Origin: Chryseobacterium tagetis
GTDB lineage: Bacteria; Bacteroidota; Bacteroidia; Flavobacteriales; Weeksellaceae
Direction of reading: 5' to 3'
Length of the DNA: 64,000 bases
Assembly (NCBI RefSeq): GCF_016735585.2
Contig: NZ_JAERSE020000002.1
Span: 682,001 to 746,000 of the forward strand
The notes beneath the pieces are model-generated. The model saw nothing but the letters and a program-made list of their open reading frames with translations. It ran no database searches and was not told the origin of the DNA. Positions 1-9,395 of this stretch are shown in pieces (the first letter of the stretch is position 1; every line of letters begins with the position of its first letter). The translations under genes and the position numbers were made by a program.

Positions 1-264
1 ATCTAAAATCCCCAATACCTTGATCGCAGGAGTATAAATTACTAATGTATCTTCTTTCTGAAGTGAAGTGATTTTTTCATCAATGACATCTTCAAAAACA
101 ATATCAATTCCTTCGCTCATCAAAGCCGTCGTCAATTTGGTGTTGGTTTTATCGTAGCCCAAAACTTTTTTACCCGAAGCATGGAAATAACGAGCCAATG
201 CACTCATTCCTATGCCTCCGATTCCAACGAAGTAAAAATTTTGATATGTTTCTAAAACTTTCAT
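1..264 (-). CDS. murC: UDP-N-acetylmuramate--L-alanine ligase MurC, N-terminal part
   Basis: This is the first 88 codons of a gene that runs off the left edge. MurC adds L-alanine to UDP-MurNAc in the cytoplasm, the first amino-acid step of peptidoglycan stem-peptide synthesis. The translation opens with a Rossmann-like segment containing VGIGGIGMSALARYF, the classic MurC nucleotide-binding start, followed by GYDKTNTKLT and DEKITSL. The start ATG at 264 is the first in-frame one and lies 53 bp after the murG stop. The ATP-binding and catalytic domains are outside the window. It ends the visible dcw cluster on the minus strand; ftsQ, ftsA and ftsZ would be expected beyond the edge but cannot be seen. 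Confidence 0.93.
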   Translation of the reverse strand, partial: MKVLETYQNFYFVGIGGIGMSALARYFHASGKKVLGYDKTNTKLTTALMSEGIDIVFEDVIDEKITSLQKEDTLVIYTPAIKVLGILD

Positions 265-317
265 TATTTAATTAAAATATTTAAAGAGTAAATGATTAAA
301 AATTAATTCAAATTATC

Positions 318-1445
318 TTATTGTATCACTTTAAAAATTTCGTCTACAATCTCTTTTGCGGCATTGGGCTTGGCAAAATATTTCAGATTTTCAGACATTT
401 CTTTTCTCACATTCTCATTTTCGCAGATTTCTGAAAGGGTATTCCAGAATTTTTCCTGCATTTCAGAGTCTTTTACCATTCTGGCTGCATTTTTTTCAAC
501 CAGATTCATGGCGTTTATGGTTTGATGGTCTTCCGCTGCAAAAGGGAAGGGCACCAATAAAACCGGCTTCTGCGCTACTGCCAACTCTGAAATGGCAATT
601 GCTCCTGCTCTGGAAACAATCACATCTGCTGCAGAATAGGCGGTTTCCATGTCTTTGATGAATTCCTTAATTTGTATCTGGTTGTTGGTTGATGGTTGTT
701 GGTTATTTCCATCAACTGTCAACTGACAACTATCAACAATTTCTTTATAATCCAGTTTTCCGGTTTGCCAGATCAACTGATAGCCTTTTTCTTTCAGGTT
801 TTCTAGATTGTCTTTCCAACCGTTGTTTAATGTTCTTGACCCTAAAGATCCACCAACCGATAAAATCGTCAGTTTATCTTTGTCTAGGCCCATTTTTTCT
901 TTTGCCTGAGTTTTTTCCTGCATTCCTGAAACGATATTCTCACGAATCGGATTTCCCAGAAATTTTATTTTTTCGGCCGGAAAACCTTCTACTTTAGGGT
1001 AGGCTGTAAACACGGCTTTTGCTTTTTTACTTAAAATCTTATTCGTCACGCCTGCATGTGCATTCTGCTCTTGAATAAAAATCGGAATTCCGAGTTTGCT
1101 TGCTTCATACAGAGCAGGACCGCTTGCGAAACCTCCTGTTCCCACTGCAAAATCCGGAGCGAAGTTTTTAATGATCTTCTTTGATTTGGATAAGCTTTTT
1201 AAAATCTTAAAAGGCAACCCTAAATTTGAAAGCATATTTCCTCTGTCGATTCCGGCAATATCAATTCCTTCAATCTTATAGCCCGCCTGCGGAACTTTTT
1301 CCATTTCCATTTTTCCGTTGGCTCCGATAAACAAAAACTCTGTATCAGGAAATCTTTTCTTGATTTCGTCTGCAATAGCAATGGCAGGGAAGATGTGACC
1401 TCCTGTTCCGCCGCCGGATAATAATACTTTTAGTTTTTTGCTCAT
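318..1445 (-). CDS. murG: UDP-GlcNAc:lipid I N-acetylglucosaminyltransferase MurG
   Basis: MurG converts lipid I to lipid II on the inner face of the cytoplasmic membrane. The 375-residue product has the N-terminal glycine-rich loop SGGGTGGHIFPA, the second GT-B domain motif VGGSLGSRTLN, and the donor-binding region SRAGAIAISELA followed by PFPFAAEDHQ. It starts 2 bp after the ftsW stop, so the two are probably translationally coupled. Residues about 236-254 (codons at about 683-740) form an odd Gln/Asn/Thr-rich stretch containing QLTVDGNNQQPSTNNQ. It is encoded by iterated GTTG and CAAC words and sits in a loop between the KLDYKEIVD and EFIKDM segments. It looks like an in-frame insertion of a low-complexity repeat tolerated at the protein surface. 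Confidence 0.96.
   Translation of the reverse strand: MSKKLKVLLSGGGTGGHIFPAIAIADEIKKRFPDTEFLFIGANGKMEMEKVPQAGYKIEGIDIAGIDRGNMLSNLGLPFKILKSLSKSKKIIKNFAPDFAVGTGGFASGPALYEASKLGIPIFIQEQNAHAGVTNKILSKKAKAVFTAYPKVEGFPAEKIKFLGNPIRENIVSGMQEKTQAKEKMGLDKDKLTILSVGGSLGSRTLNNGWKDNLENLKEKGYQLIWQTGKLDYKEIVDSCQLTVDGNNQQPSTNNQIQIKEFIKDMETAYSAADVIVSRAGAIAISELAVAQKPVLLVPFPFAAEDHQTINAMNLVEKNAARMVKDSEMQEKFWNTLSEICENENVRKEMSENLKYFAKPNAAKEIVDEIFKVIQ
679..739. repeat. Iterated-word element inside murG
   Basis: On the plus strand, GTTG-containing words at 680-702 are followed by CAAC-containing words at 711-739 (for example tcaactgtcaactgac), giving a quasi-palindromic low-complexity block. It is in frame with murG and adds about 18 Gln/Asn/Thr-rich residues. 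The style resembles the word-iterated spacers between other genes of this cluster. Confidence 0.7.
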
Positions 1446-1447
1446 CT

Positions 1448-2686
1448 TTATGCTATATCGTTAATTTCTGCAATGCTTTGTTTTTTGCCCATTCCTTCTT
1501 CATCGTAGATCTGAATTCTGGAGCTGATATTTAAGATAATTCCCAACTGCAAATACGTTACCAACATTGAAGTACCTCCGTAACTTATTAATGGAAGAGG
1601 TTGCCCTGTTACAGGGATTAAATTTACCGCAACTGCAATATTTACAGAGAGTTGTATGAAAATCATCACACCGAGACTGAGAACGAGCAGAGACCCGAAA
1701 AATGCAGGCATCTTGCTGGCTATCATTACGATACGAATCATCATAATTAAATATAAACTAATTAAAAAAGCAGCGCCAATTACTCCGTATTCTTCTACAA
1801 TAACTGCGAAAATAAAGTCGGAAGCAGACTGCGGAAGCATTTGTTTTAAAGCGCTTTTTCCCGGTCCCATTCCTGTAACCCCACCATGAACGATGGCTGC
1901 TTTTGCCATCATTACCTGATAGTTTTTAGCTTTTACACTTTCATCATCTACATCGGCTGTTTTGGCTTTGCTCGAGGTAAATGTTTCGATACGGCTCATC
2001 CATGTATGAACACGGTTTCCTCCGATGAGGTTGGTATTCAAAGCCACTAATAAGAAGAGAACAATCGCAATAAATGATGAGGAAATAAATCCTGCAATGT
2101 ATTTCCAGTGTAATTGACCAATGATCAGAACAATCACAGAAACCATTAAAATCATTAATGCGGTAGAACCGTTATCTTTTGCAACCAATACAAAAACCAA
2201 TAGGATAGGACCGAAAATATACATGATATTCTCAATCGGAAGCCTTTCTCTGGTGATTTTCTTGGTTAAATATCTGCACAGATAAATGATAAGCATTAAA
2301 AAGGCAAACGACGACGGCTGGAATGAAATCGGGGTTCCCGGAATTTTCAGCCATCTGGAAGCACTTGCTCCGTCAATAGTCTGTCCGGTAAACATGGTGA
2401 CAATTAAGAGAACAATCATTAACCCAAGTAGAATACTGCTGAGCTTTCCGATATATTCGTATTTCACCATTCCAACGACTCTCATGATTCCCAGACCTAA
2501 GACCACAAAGAACATATGCTTGATAACGTGACCTGTTGTAGTCCCGTTATTTACGATATATTCCAGATTTGAACTTGCAGAGTATACAGGGAAAATAGAG
2601 AAAATGGAGATCACAAGAATGACCATCCAAAGCACTTTATCGCCCTTTAGAAATTCAAATTTGTTGTCTGTATCTTGTTCGTTCAT
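1448..2686 (-). CDS. ftsW: Lipid II-polymerising SEDS glycosyltransferase FtsW
   Basis: FtsW is the division-specific peptidoglycan polymerase of the SEDS family, working with the transpeptidase FtsI at the septum. The 412-residue product is a polytopic membrane protein with about ten hydrophobic segments. It carries the C-terminal SEDS signature PVTGQPLPLISYGGTSML and the DNGSTALMIL motif in the central part. A large loop at about residues 225-265 holds charged residues and MAKAAIVHGGVTGMGPGKS. Its place between murD and murG is the usual dcw order for FtsW rather than RodA. An 82-bp spacer separates it from murD, and only 2 bp separate it from murG downstream. Confidence 0.95.
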   Translation of the reverse strand: MNEQDTDNKFEFLKGDKVLWMVILVISIFSIFPVYSASSNLEYIVNNGTTTGHVIKHMFFVVLGLGIMRVVGMVKYEYIGKLSSILLGLMIVLLIVTMFTGQTIDGASASRWLKIPGTPISFQPSSFAFLMLIIYLCRYLTKKITRERLPIENIMYIFGPILLVFVLVAKDNGSTALMILMVSVIVLIIGQLHWKYIAGFISSSFIAIVLFLLVALNTNLIGGNRVHTWMSRIETFTSSKAKTADVDDESVKAKNYQVMMAKAAIVHGGVTGMGPGKSALKQMLPQSASDFIFAVIVEEYGVIGAAFLISLYLIMMIRIVMIASKMPAFFGSLLVLSLGVMIFIQLSVNIAVAVNLIPVTGQPLPLISYGGTSMLVTYLQLGIILNISSRIQIYDEEGMGKKQSIAEINDIA

Positions 2687-2691
2687 ATTTT

Positions 2692-2755
2692 TGTATTCAT
2701 GTATTGATGTACAATGTATTCATGATAAAACGATCATTAATACGTTAATACATTG
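2692..2755. repeat. Word-iterated spacer between murD and ftsW
   Basis: The spacer repeats variants of TGTATTCATG and TTAATACGTTAATAC, with a partly inverted arrangement (GTATTCATG at one end, ACGTTAATACATTG at the other). No promoter or gene is evident in it. Confidence 0.5.
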
Positions 2756-2768
2756 CTACTTTTTACAA

Positions 2769-4094
2769 TTATTTTAATACCTGCTCTTTAAACTGATGCC
2801 CTCTGTCTTCATAGCTTTTGAATAAATCAAAACTAGCACAGCATGGAGATAGTAAAACCGTATCTCCTTTTTTAGCCAGAGATTTTGAGATTTTTACAGC
2901 CTCTACCATGCTTGAAGTGTCGTAGATTAATTCTTTCTTATCTTTAAAGAAGTTTATAATCTTTTCGTTATCAATTCCTAAGCATACAATTGCTTTTACT
3001 TTTCTTTTGACTAAATCCTCAATTTCGGTATAGTCATTTCCTTTATCTAATCCTCCAACAATCCAGACTGTTGGATTTTTCATGCTTTCTAATGCATAAT
3101 AGGTTGCATTAACGTTGGTTGCCTTACTGTCATTGATATATTTTACTCCTTCAATTTCAGTAACAAGTTCGAGTCTGTGTTCAACCGCCTGAAAAGTCAT
3201 TAATGAATTTCTGATACTTTCATTATTGATCTGCAATATTTTACCGGCAATTGAAGCTGCTAAGCTGTTGGCAACATTATGATTTCCCAGCAATGATAAT
3301 TCTTCAATTTTCATTGAGAATTTATCCTGAAAATCCACTTCAATATTTTCTCCGTTAATAAATCCTCCTTCAGACAATTTTTCTTTTGTTGAAAAAGGAA
3401 TCATTTTGGCTTTTATCTCTAATTTTTCAAGAAGATTTTTACTCATTTCATCATCTTTGTTGTAGATGAAGAAATTATCATTCTCCTGATTTTCAGTAAT
3501 TCTGAATTTTGCCAGAGCATATTCTTCATAATTGTAATTGTACTGATCCAAATGATCCTTTGACAAGTTCAATAATAACGAAATATAAGGTCTGAAATTC
3601 TGAATATCATCCAATTGGAAAGAGCTTACTTCCAGCACATAATATTCATGGTTTTCATCGGCAACCTGCTTTGCAAAGCTGTATCCGATGTTTCCACCTA
3701 AGCCTACATTCAATCCGTCATTTTTTAAAATATAATAGATTAAAGAGGTTGTTGTTGTTTTTCCGTTACTTCCTGTGATCGCGATGATTTTTGCATCTGT
3801 GAACTCCGAAGCAAATTCAATTTCAGAAGAAAGTCTGATTCCTTTCTCATGAATCTTGTGAATGATTTCTGCTTTTTTCGGAATTCCCGGGCTTTTTACA
3901 ATCCAGTCTGCATTTAATATTCTTTCTTCATCGTGGTTTTCTTCTTCAAACTCAATTTCATTCTCTGTAAGGAACTGCTTATAATTATCCTTAATGGCCC
4001 CTTTGTCTGAAAGAAAAACTTCCAAACCCTTTTTTTTAGCCAAATAAGCAGCGCCGCAACCGCTTTCTCCTCCTCCTAAAACAACTATTTTCAT
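2769..4094 (-). CDS. murD: UDP-N-acetylmuramoyl-L-alanine--D-glutamate ligase MurD
   Basis: MurD adds D-glutamate to UDP-MurNAc-L-Ala in the cytoplasm. The 441-residue protein has the N-terminal Rossmann-like start VVLGGGESGCGAAYLAKKKG, the ATP P-loop ITGSNGKTTTTSL, the central motif LLNLSKDHLDQY, the histidine-containing LLGNHNVANSLAA and the C-terminal VEHRLELV and NDSKATNVNAT segments, all typical of Mur ligases. Length matches the family. It lies 86 bp from mraY and 82 bp from ftsW in the same transcriptional direction. Confidence 0.96.
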   Translation of the reverse strand: MKIVVLGGGESGCGAAYLAKKKGLEVFLSDKGAIKDNYKQFLTENEIEFEEENHDEERILNADWIVKSPGIPKKAEIIHKIHEKGIRLSSEIEFASEFTDAKIIAITGSNGKTTTTSLIYYILKNDGLNVGLGGNIGYSFAKQVADENHEYYVLEVSSFQLDDIQNFRPYISLLLNLSKDHLDQYNYNYEEYALAKFRITENQENDNFFIYNKDDEMSKNLLEKLEIKAKMIPFSTKEKLSEGGFINGENIEVDFQDKFSMKIEELSLLGNHNVANSLAASIAGKILQINNESIRNSLMTFQAVEHRLELVTEIEGVKYINDSKATNVNATYYALESMKNPTVWIVGGLDKGNDYTEIEDLVKRKVKAIVCLGIDNEKIINFFKDKKELIYDTSSMVEAVKISKSLAKKGDTVLLSPCCASFDLFKSYEDRGHQFKEQVLK

Positions 4095-4106
4095 ATTTAT
4101 TTTTTT

Positions 4107-4175
4107 GTAAAGTGTAAAATGTAAAACGTACAGTCTTTTTGGTGTTTTTTATATTGAGTACCTTTTACTTTTTAC
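4107..4175. repeat. Word-iterated inverted spacer between mraY and murD
   Basis: The left half repeats GTAAAATGTAAAACGTAC-like words at 4107-4132. The right half has their complement, GTACCTTTTACTTTTTAC, at 4158-4175. The spacer is therefore a long imperfect inverted repeat of simple words, not coding. Confidence 0.55.
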
Positions 4176-4180
4176 AAAAT

Positions 4181-5422
4181 TTATCTCATTTTTAATGTGA
4201 TTAGACATACAATCGCCAAAATTACCCCTATGATGATCATTCTGTTAACGATCTTACTTTCGTGGAAACCGCCTTTCTGATAATGATGGTGCAATGGTGA
4301 CATTCTAAATAATCTGTTATTCTGGGCATATTCCAACCCGAATTTTTTCTTTCTATATTTGAAAACAACTACCTGAAGCATTACAGACAGGTTTTCGATT
4401 AAGAAGATTCCGCATAATACAGGAATCAACAATTCTTTTCTTAAAATAATGGCTAAAACAGCGATAACTCCTCCTAACATCAAACTTCCTGTATCTCCCA
4501 TAAAAACCTGCGCAGGATAGGTATTATACCAGAAGAATCCGATAACCGCACCTACCATTGCCACAGCAAAAATGGTGGTTTCACCCATATTCGGAAGGAA
4601 CATGATATTGAGATAGTCTGCAAAAATGATGTTTCCTGATAGGTAGGCAAAAAGTGCTAAAACTAAAAGGATGACTGCACTGGTTCCTGCTGCAAGACCG
4701 TCGATTCCATCGGTGATATTCGCTCCGTTGGAAACTGCTGTTACAATGAAAATCACGATCGGAATGAAAACGATCCATGCCCATTCATGAGCGTCTTTGT
4801 CATTCATCCAGAACAAAATTCCACTGTAGTCGAATTCATTATTTTTAGCAAAGGGAACAGTAGAAACCGCAATTTTTTCGGTAGGCATAAAGTTTTGCTC
4901 TACATTGTTTCTGTTCACCACTTTTGCATCTGCATATTTTCTTTTAACGGTAATGTCTGGGTGGAAATACATGGTAACTCCAATAATTAACCCTAAACCA
5001 ACCTGTCCTACAATCTTAAATTTACCGCTTAACCCGTCTTTGTTTTTCTTTATTTTCTTTAAATAATCATCCAGAAACCCAATAGCGCCCATCCAAAGCA
5101 TTGAAATTAACAGAAGAACAATGTAAATGTTTGTAATTCTGGTAAATAACAACACCGGAATAATGGTAGCGATGATAATGATAAGACCTCCCATCGTAGG
5201 AGTTCCTTCTTTTTGCTTTTGACCGTCTAATCCAAGATCACGAACCAACTCACCCATTTGTTTTGATCTCAAATAGTTGATGATTCTTTTTCCGTATATA
5301 AGAGCAATGATCAAGGAAAGTAAAACAGCCATTCCTGCCCGGAAGGAGATGTATTTCAACATTCCTAATCCGGGAACATGAATTCCGTGGTTGGTTAGAT
5401 ATTCGTATAAGTAGTATAACAT
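4181..5422 (-). CDS. mraY: Phospho-N-acetylmuramoyl-pentapeptide-transferase MraY
   Basis: MraY transfers phospho-MurNAc-pentapeptide to undecaprenyl phosphate, making lipid I. The 413-residue polytopic protein has the conserved segments [21 protein letters not shown] (the DD motif), [24 protein letters not shown] and the C-terminal [12 protein letters not shown] histidine motif. It is longer than the roughly 360-residue proteobacterial enzyme. The extra length is mostly a hydrophilic stretch at about residues 155-210 between two membrane helices, which I believe is usual in Bacteroidota. It is flanked by murE and murD in the dcw cluster. Confidence 0.96.
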   Translation of the reverse strand: MLYYLYEYLTNHGIHVPGLGMLKYISFRAGMAVLLSLIIALIYGKRIINYLRSKQMGELVRDLGLDGQKQKEGTPTMGGLIIIIATIIPVLLFTRITNIYIVLLLISMLWMGAIGFLDDYLKKIKKNKDGLSGKFKIVGQVGLGLIIGVTMYFHPDITVKRKYADAKVVNRNNVEQNFMPTEKIAVSTVPFAKNNEFDYSGILFWMNDKDAHEWAWIVFIPIVIFIVTAVSNGANITDGIDGLAAGTSAVILLVLALFAYLSGNIIFADYLNIMFLPNMGETTIFAVAMVGAVIGFFWYNTYPAQVFMGDTGSLMLGGVIAVLAIILRKELLIPVLCGIFLIENLSVMLQVVVFKYRKKKFGLEYAQNNRLFRMSPLHHHYQKGGFHESKIVNRMIIIGVILAIVCLITLKMR

Positions 5423-5436
5423 TCTTTTATTTTTTT

Positions 5437-5501
5437 ATAAATGATAAGTGATTATTGATGAATGATAAAATCAATTAACATTGATCAATTATCGATTATA
5501 A
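5437..5501. repeat. Word-iterated spacer between murE and mraY
   Basis: The spacer is built of TGATAA/TTGATG/ATCAATT-type words in both orientations (for example gataagtgattattgatg and ttgatcaattatcgatt). It has the same style as the spacers at 2692-2755 and 9331-9394 but a different word. Confidence 0.55.
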
Positions 5502-5505
5502 ATTT

Positions 5506-6966
5506 TTACTTACTCATTAATTTCCAAAGCTCATTAATTGTCTCTTTGTCGTCAAAATGATGTTTTACACCATTAATCTCCTGATAAGTTTCGTGGCCTT
5601 TTCCTGCTACGAGAACAATATCTTTAGGTTCTGCAAACTTTATTGCCATTTTTATGGCTTCTTTTCTATCCGGAATTGAAGTGTATTTGCTGAAATTCTG
5701 AGGTTCAACGCCTGCTTCAATCTCTTTTATAATTGCTGTCGGATCTTCTGTTCTCGGGTTGTCTGAAGTGATGATCGCCAATGTTGATTTTTTGGTGGCA
5801 ATATTTCCCATTTCAGGTCTTTTTGAGTGATCTCTGTCGCCTCCGCAACCGAAAACTGTAATTAATCTTTCGTTTTTTGTTCTGATATCATTAATGCTAT
5901 CCAAAATGTTTTCTAAAGCATCCGGAGTGTGGGCATAATCTACGATGAAGAAAATTCCGCCATCTGATTTAAAAGTTTCAAATCTTCCCGAAACTCTTTT
6001 CAGCTGACTGATTGCCTGAAGAATTTCTTCCTGCTCAAAACCAAGCTCAATAGCAATTCCGAAAACCAACAGCAAATTGTAAACATTGAATTTTCCTGTC
6101 AGTGTTGTCCAGAATTCTTTTCCGTTGAAATTCAGTAACATTCCGTTGAAGTCAACTTCTAAAAGCTTTCCGTGAAAATCTGCCATGGTTTTCAAAGCAT
6201 AGGTTCTTTTGGTTGCCTTTGTGTTTTGAAGCATCACATTTCCGTTTTTATCATCCACATTAGTGATTGCAACGGCGGTACTTTCCAGCTGATCGAAGAA
6301 TCTTTTCTTGGTCTTTAGATATTCATCAAATGTTTTATGATAATCTAAATGATCGTGGGTAAGATTGGTAAATCCTGCTATTTTAAAATGTAATCCTTCA
6401 ATTCTGTTTTGAGCAATTCCGTGAGAGCTTACTTCCATGAAAGCAAATTCGCAACCTTCTTCTACAGCCTGAGCCAGAATTTTATTGATAGTGATGACAT
6501 CCGGAGTTGTGTGAGTTGCCGGAATAATCTGTTCTCCAATTCTGATCTCAACCGTAGAAAGTAAAGCAGAATCGTATCCTAAGTTTTTGAAAACATCAAA
6601 AAGGAGAGTAGAAACAGAAGTTTTTCCGTTAGTTCCCGTAACTCCGATTAATTTTAATTTTTCAGAAGGGTTTCCGTAGAAATTGGAAGCCAATTGCCCC
6701 AAAGCTTTTGACGAATCTTTTACTTTTACGTAGGTAACATTTTCGTTTAAACTTTCTGGAAATTCTTCGCAAACAATTGCTTTTGCACCCTTTTCAACAG
6801 AAGATGCAATAAATGAATGCCCATCAACAACCGTTCCTCTTATTGCGATATACAAAGAGTTTTCCGTAACCTTTCTGCTATCGAATACCAATTCTGAAAC
6901 CTCACGGATATCATCACCGTGAATTTCTAATACTGGAATTCTTTTTAATAATTCAATTAATTGCAT
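5506..6966 (-). CDS. murE: UDP-MurNAc-tripeptide synthetase MurE (meso-DAP type)
   Basis: MurE adds the third residue of the stem peptide. The 486-residue product has the N-terminal DSRKVTENSLYIAIRG substrate-binding segment, the P-loop GVTGTNGKTSVSTL, NLTHDHLDYHKTF, and the C-terminal VDYAHTPDALENIL and FGCGGDRDHSKRPEMG motifs. The DNPR motif in SDNPRTEDP is the known signature for meso-diaminopimelate selection, so the peptidoglycan is inferred to contain meso-DAP. It lies 19 bp downstream of ftsI. Confidence 0.96.
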   Translation of the reverse strand: MQLIELLKRIPVLEIHGDDIREVSELVFDSRKVTENSLYIAIRGTVVDGHSFIASSVEKGAKAIVCEEFPESLNENVTYVKVKDSSKALGQLASNFYGNPSEKLKLIGVTGTNGKTSVSTLLFDVFKNLGYDSALLSTVEIRIGEQIIPATHTTPDVITINKILAQAVEEGCEFAFMEVSSHGIAQNRIEGLHFKIAGFTNLTHDHLDYHKTFDEYLKTKKRFFDQLESTAVAITNVDDKNGNVMLQNTKATKRTYALKTMADFHGKLLEVDFNGMLLNFNGKEFWTTLTGKFNVYNLLLVFGIAIELGFEQEEILQAISQLKRVSGRFETFKSDGGIFFIVDYAHTPDALENILDSINDIRTKNERLITVFGCGGDRDHSKRPEMGNIATKKSTLAIITSDNPRTEDPTAIIKEIEAGVEPQNFSKYTSIPDRKEAIKMAIKFAEPKDIVLVAGKGHETYQEINGVKHHFDDKETINELWKLMSK

Positions 6967-6985
6967 TTCTTTGATGCTTTATATT

Positions 6986-8977
6986 TTAATTCTGCAGAGA
7001 CAAATAAATTCTCTGGTTTTTACTTATTGATGTGCCTTCCAACGGGAATTGCTGAGTAATTCTACCAACACCTTTGTAATCGACACGGTATCCTAAATTC
7101 TCCAATTGCGGGATCACATTTTTACCGATCAATCCTACTACATTGGGCATTTGTTTATTGTTAACTGCTACTTTCACATTAGGTTCCACCATTTTGTTAA
7201 GGTCTACCTTATTGTTTACCAGCATTTCTTTTTCAATATTCTGAGGTGTTTTTAAGAAAGTCTTTCCTGCAATTTCTTTAAACACTGGTGCTGAAACTGT
7301 TCCTCCGTAAAATCCTTTTGCCGTATTTGGCTCGCTGATCATCACATAACATGTATATTTCGGATTATCAGCGGGATAAAAGCCTGCAAATGATGCACGG
7401 TACTTCATCGGACCAGGCAACCAATATTCAAATCTTGCGGTTCCTGTTTTTCCTGCCATTTTTAAGTTAGGCGTGAAAATACTTTTTCCTGTTCCTTTCT
7501 CTACGGCTTTGGTTAAAGCGTGAGTCATCATTTTAATGGCTTTTTCAGAAGCCATTTTATCTACCATTACTTCAGGTTTAGCACTGTACATCACCTTTCC
7601 GTCTTTCATGATTTTATCGATGAATAAAGGCTTTAGCATTTTGCCGCCATTAGCAACTCCGTTATAGAAAGTTGCTAATTGTAAAAGGTTGATATTGGAA
7701 GCATATCCGTAAGCCAATGAGGCTAAAGCTGCAGGATTCCATCTTTTGTTTTCCGGAGTTACAAATCTAGGTTTGGTGATTCCCGGAAGTTCGATGTTCA
7801 TTTTATCGAAAAGTTTCCAGCGTTTTAGGTGATTCAGAAAAATCTGTGGATTATCGGAGTAGTACTTTGTGATTAGTTTTGCTGAACCTACGTTACTTGA
7901 TTTTGCTAAAACATCACTGATATCATAAATTCCGCCACCATGGCCGTCAGAAATTCTTTGTTTTGCGTATACCCAAACTCCATTACCGACATCTACTGTT
8001 GTATTTTCATCAATGAAACCATCGTCCATTGCTGCTAATAGTGAAATCGTTTTAAAAGTGGAACCAGGTTCGATATTATCTTTGATGGCATAATTATAAG
8101 AATCAACATATTCTCCGTCATCATCTCTTCTTAAATTAACCATTGCACGAACTTTTCCGGTTTCTACTTCCATTACAATGACGGTTCCGTGCTTTGCTTC
8201 GAAGTTGATCAGCTGTTTTTGAAGTGCAGAGTGTGCAATATCCTGAATTCTAAGATCTAATGTTGTATAAACATCTTCTCCGTCCACAGGTTCCTGAACT
8301 TTCCAGAAATCGATGGGTTTCCATTGGGATGAGTTGATTCTCTGCTCCAATCTTTTTCCGTCCGTTCCTTTCAGGTATTTTGAAAAAGCTCCTTCAAGAC
8401 CGGCTTTGTGTTCTCCTTCATCCATTCCGATCGTTCCGGCTCCGATTTCTGAGGTTGCAAGTTCTCTCTTGTAATTTCTGTCTACAATGAACCCTCCTTT
8501 GTTTTTACCTTTCTTGAAGATAGGGAATTTTCGGATTCTGTCGTATTGGTCAAAATCAAGACCTTTTGCAAGGGTGTAATACTGGTTTTTCTTTTTTCTC
8601 TGTTCGTCAAATTTTTTTCTGAATTCACCTCTGGATTTTCCGAACATTCTGCTTAAAGAATCCGTTAGAGAACCGATATTATTGGTGTAAACGGTATCTT
8701 TCATGGTTTTGAAATCCAGATAGATATCGTACCGCATCACTGTGGTAGCGAGAATTGAACCGTCGGAAGCGAATAGATTTCCGCGGGCTGCTTTCAGAGT
8801 GGCTTCGCGATAGTTTTTATTAATGTAATCGTCTTTAATTTCCTGAACATTAGTGTTTTGTAAGATGATTATTCTTGTCAAAAACATTACAAACACGCAC
8901 AAAGCCACCCCTGTGAAGAGGTAGCCCCATCTTAACGTTTTTTTACGTTTGTTGTCGTATTCATTTGGCTTTTGCAT
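6986..8977 (-). CDS. ftsI: Division transpeptidase FtsI (PBP3) with C-terminal PASTA domain
   Basis: This is a class B penicillin-binding protein that cross-links septal peptidoglycan with FtsW. The 663-residue product has an N-terminal transmembrane helix at about residues 15-40 and a dimerisation/pedestal domain. The transpeptidase motifs are STFK (in EPGSTFKTISLL), SSN (in KSSNVGSAK) and KTG (in AGKTGTARF). The last 65 or so residues, beginning MPNVVGLIGKNVIPQLE, form one PASTA domain. The start ATG at 8977 overlaps the 3' end of the upstream ftsL-like gene by 17 bp, which suggests coupling. Confidence 0.95.
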   Translation of the reverse strand: MQKPNEYDNKRKKTLRWGYLFTGVALCVFVMFLTRIIILQNTNVQEIKDDYINKNYREATLKAARGNLFASDGSILATTVMRYDIYLDFKTMKDTVYTNNIGSLTDSLSRMFGKSRGEFRKKFDEQRKKKNQYYTLAKGLDFDQYDRIRKFPIFKKGKNKGGFIVDRNYKRELATSEIGAGTIGMDEGEHKAGLEGAFSKYLKGTDGKRLEQRINSSQWKPIDFWKVQEPVDGEDVYTTLDLRIQDIAHSALQKQLINFEAKHGTVIVMEVETGKVRAMVNLRRDDDGEYVDSYNYAIKDNIEPGSTFKTISLLAAMDDGFIDENTTVDVGNGVWVYAKQRISDGHGGGIYDISDVLAKSSNVGSAKLITKYYSDNPQIFLNHLKRWKLFDKMNIELPGITKPRFVTPENKRWNPAALASLAYGYASNINLLQLATFYNGVANGGKMLKPLFIDKIMKDGKVMYSAKPEVMVDKMASEKAIKMMTHALTKAVEKGTGKSIFTPNLKMAGKTGTARFEYWLPGPMKYRASFAGFYPADNPKYTCYVMISEPNTAKGFYGGTVSAPVFKEIAGKTFLKTPQNIEKEMLVNNKVDLNKMVEPNVKVAVNNKQMPNVVGLIGKNVIPQLENLGYRVDYKGVGRITQQFPLEGTSISKNQRIYLSLQN

Positions 8978-9326
8978 CTGTGCTGTCCAGTTTTATTAGC
9001 AGTTTATGAGGATGGTTTTCCAGGGTCATCAAAGAATCCCGTGCAACCTCTTTCCCCAACTCCGATTCCATTTTTACTTTTATCAGCTTACTTTGGGCGT
9101 AAGCGTTTCGTGATTTATACTCTTCAGTTTCTTCTTTTAGGGTATTAACAATCTTTATCTTTTTGTTGACGAGATGGTTACTGTAAATCATAGCCATCAT
9201 CAGGATAAACAACAGGAGAAAATACTTATAGTGTATTTTGATCTCATCACGATTCAGGAAATTCCCTTTTATAATGTCTATAAAAGTTAATTTTTTCTGA
9301 GGGCGATTTGTTGTTCTTTTTGCCAC
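8961..9326 (-). CDS. ftsL: FtsL-like septum protein
   Basis: This is a small bitopic membrane protein in the position where FtsL stands in dcw clusters, between rsmH and ftsI. FtsL, with FtsB and FtsQ, activates FtsWI. The product is basic at the N-terminus (AKRTTNRPQKK), has one membrane helix (YFLLLFILMMAMIYS), then a predicted coiled-coil segment rich in Lys and Glu. I place the start at the GTG at 9326, giving 121 residues. An upstream in-frame ATG at 9374 would add residues encoded by a word-iterated spacer and is unlikely to be used. Sequence similarity to FtsL is weak in general, so the name rests largely on position and topology. Confidence 0.78.
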   Translation of the reverse strand: MAKRTTNRPQKKLTFIDIIKGNFLNRDEIKIHYKYFLLLFILMMAMIYSNHLVNKKIKIVNTLKEETEEYKSRNAYAQSKLIKVKMESELGKEVARDSLMTLENHPHKLLIKLDSTDAKAK

Positions 9327-9330
9327 TTTT

Positions 9331-9394
9331 TTATAATTGATTATTAATAAATGATAATTGATGCTTGAAATCATTTATCACTTATGGTTGATCA
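9331..9394. repeat. Word-iterated spacer between rsmH and ftsL
   Basis: TTGATTATTAATAAATGAT and ATCATTTATCACTTATGG form imperfect inverted and iterated words. The spacer is open in the ftsL frame, which creates a misleading longer reading frame. Confidence 0.55.
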
Positions 9395-9395
9395 T

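Noticed and set aside
9327..9374. N-terminal extension of the FtsL-like gene from ATG 9374
   Set aside because: The extra codons consist of a word-iterated spacer; the GTG at 9326 gives a better family-like start.
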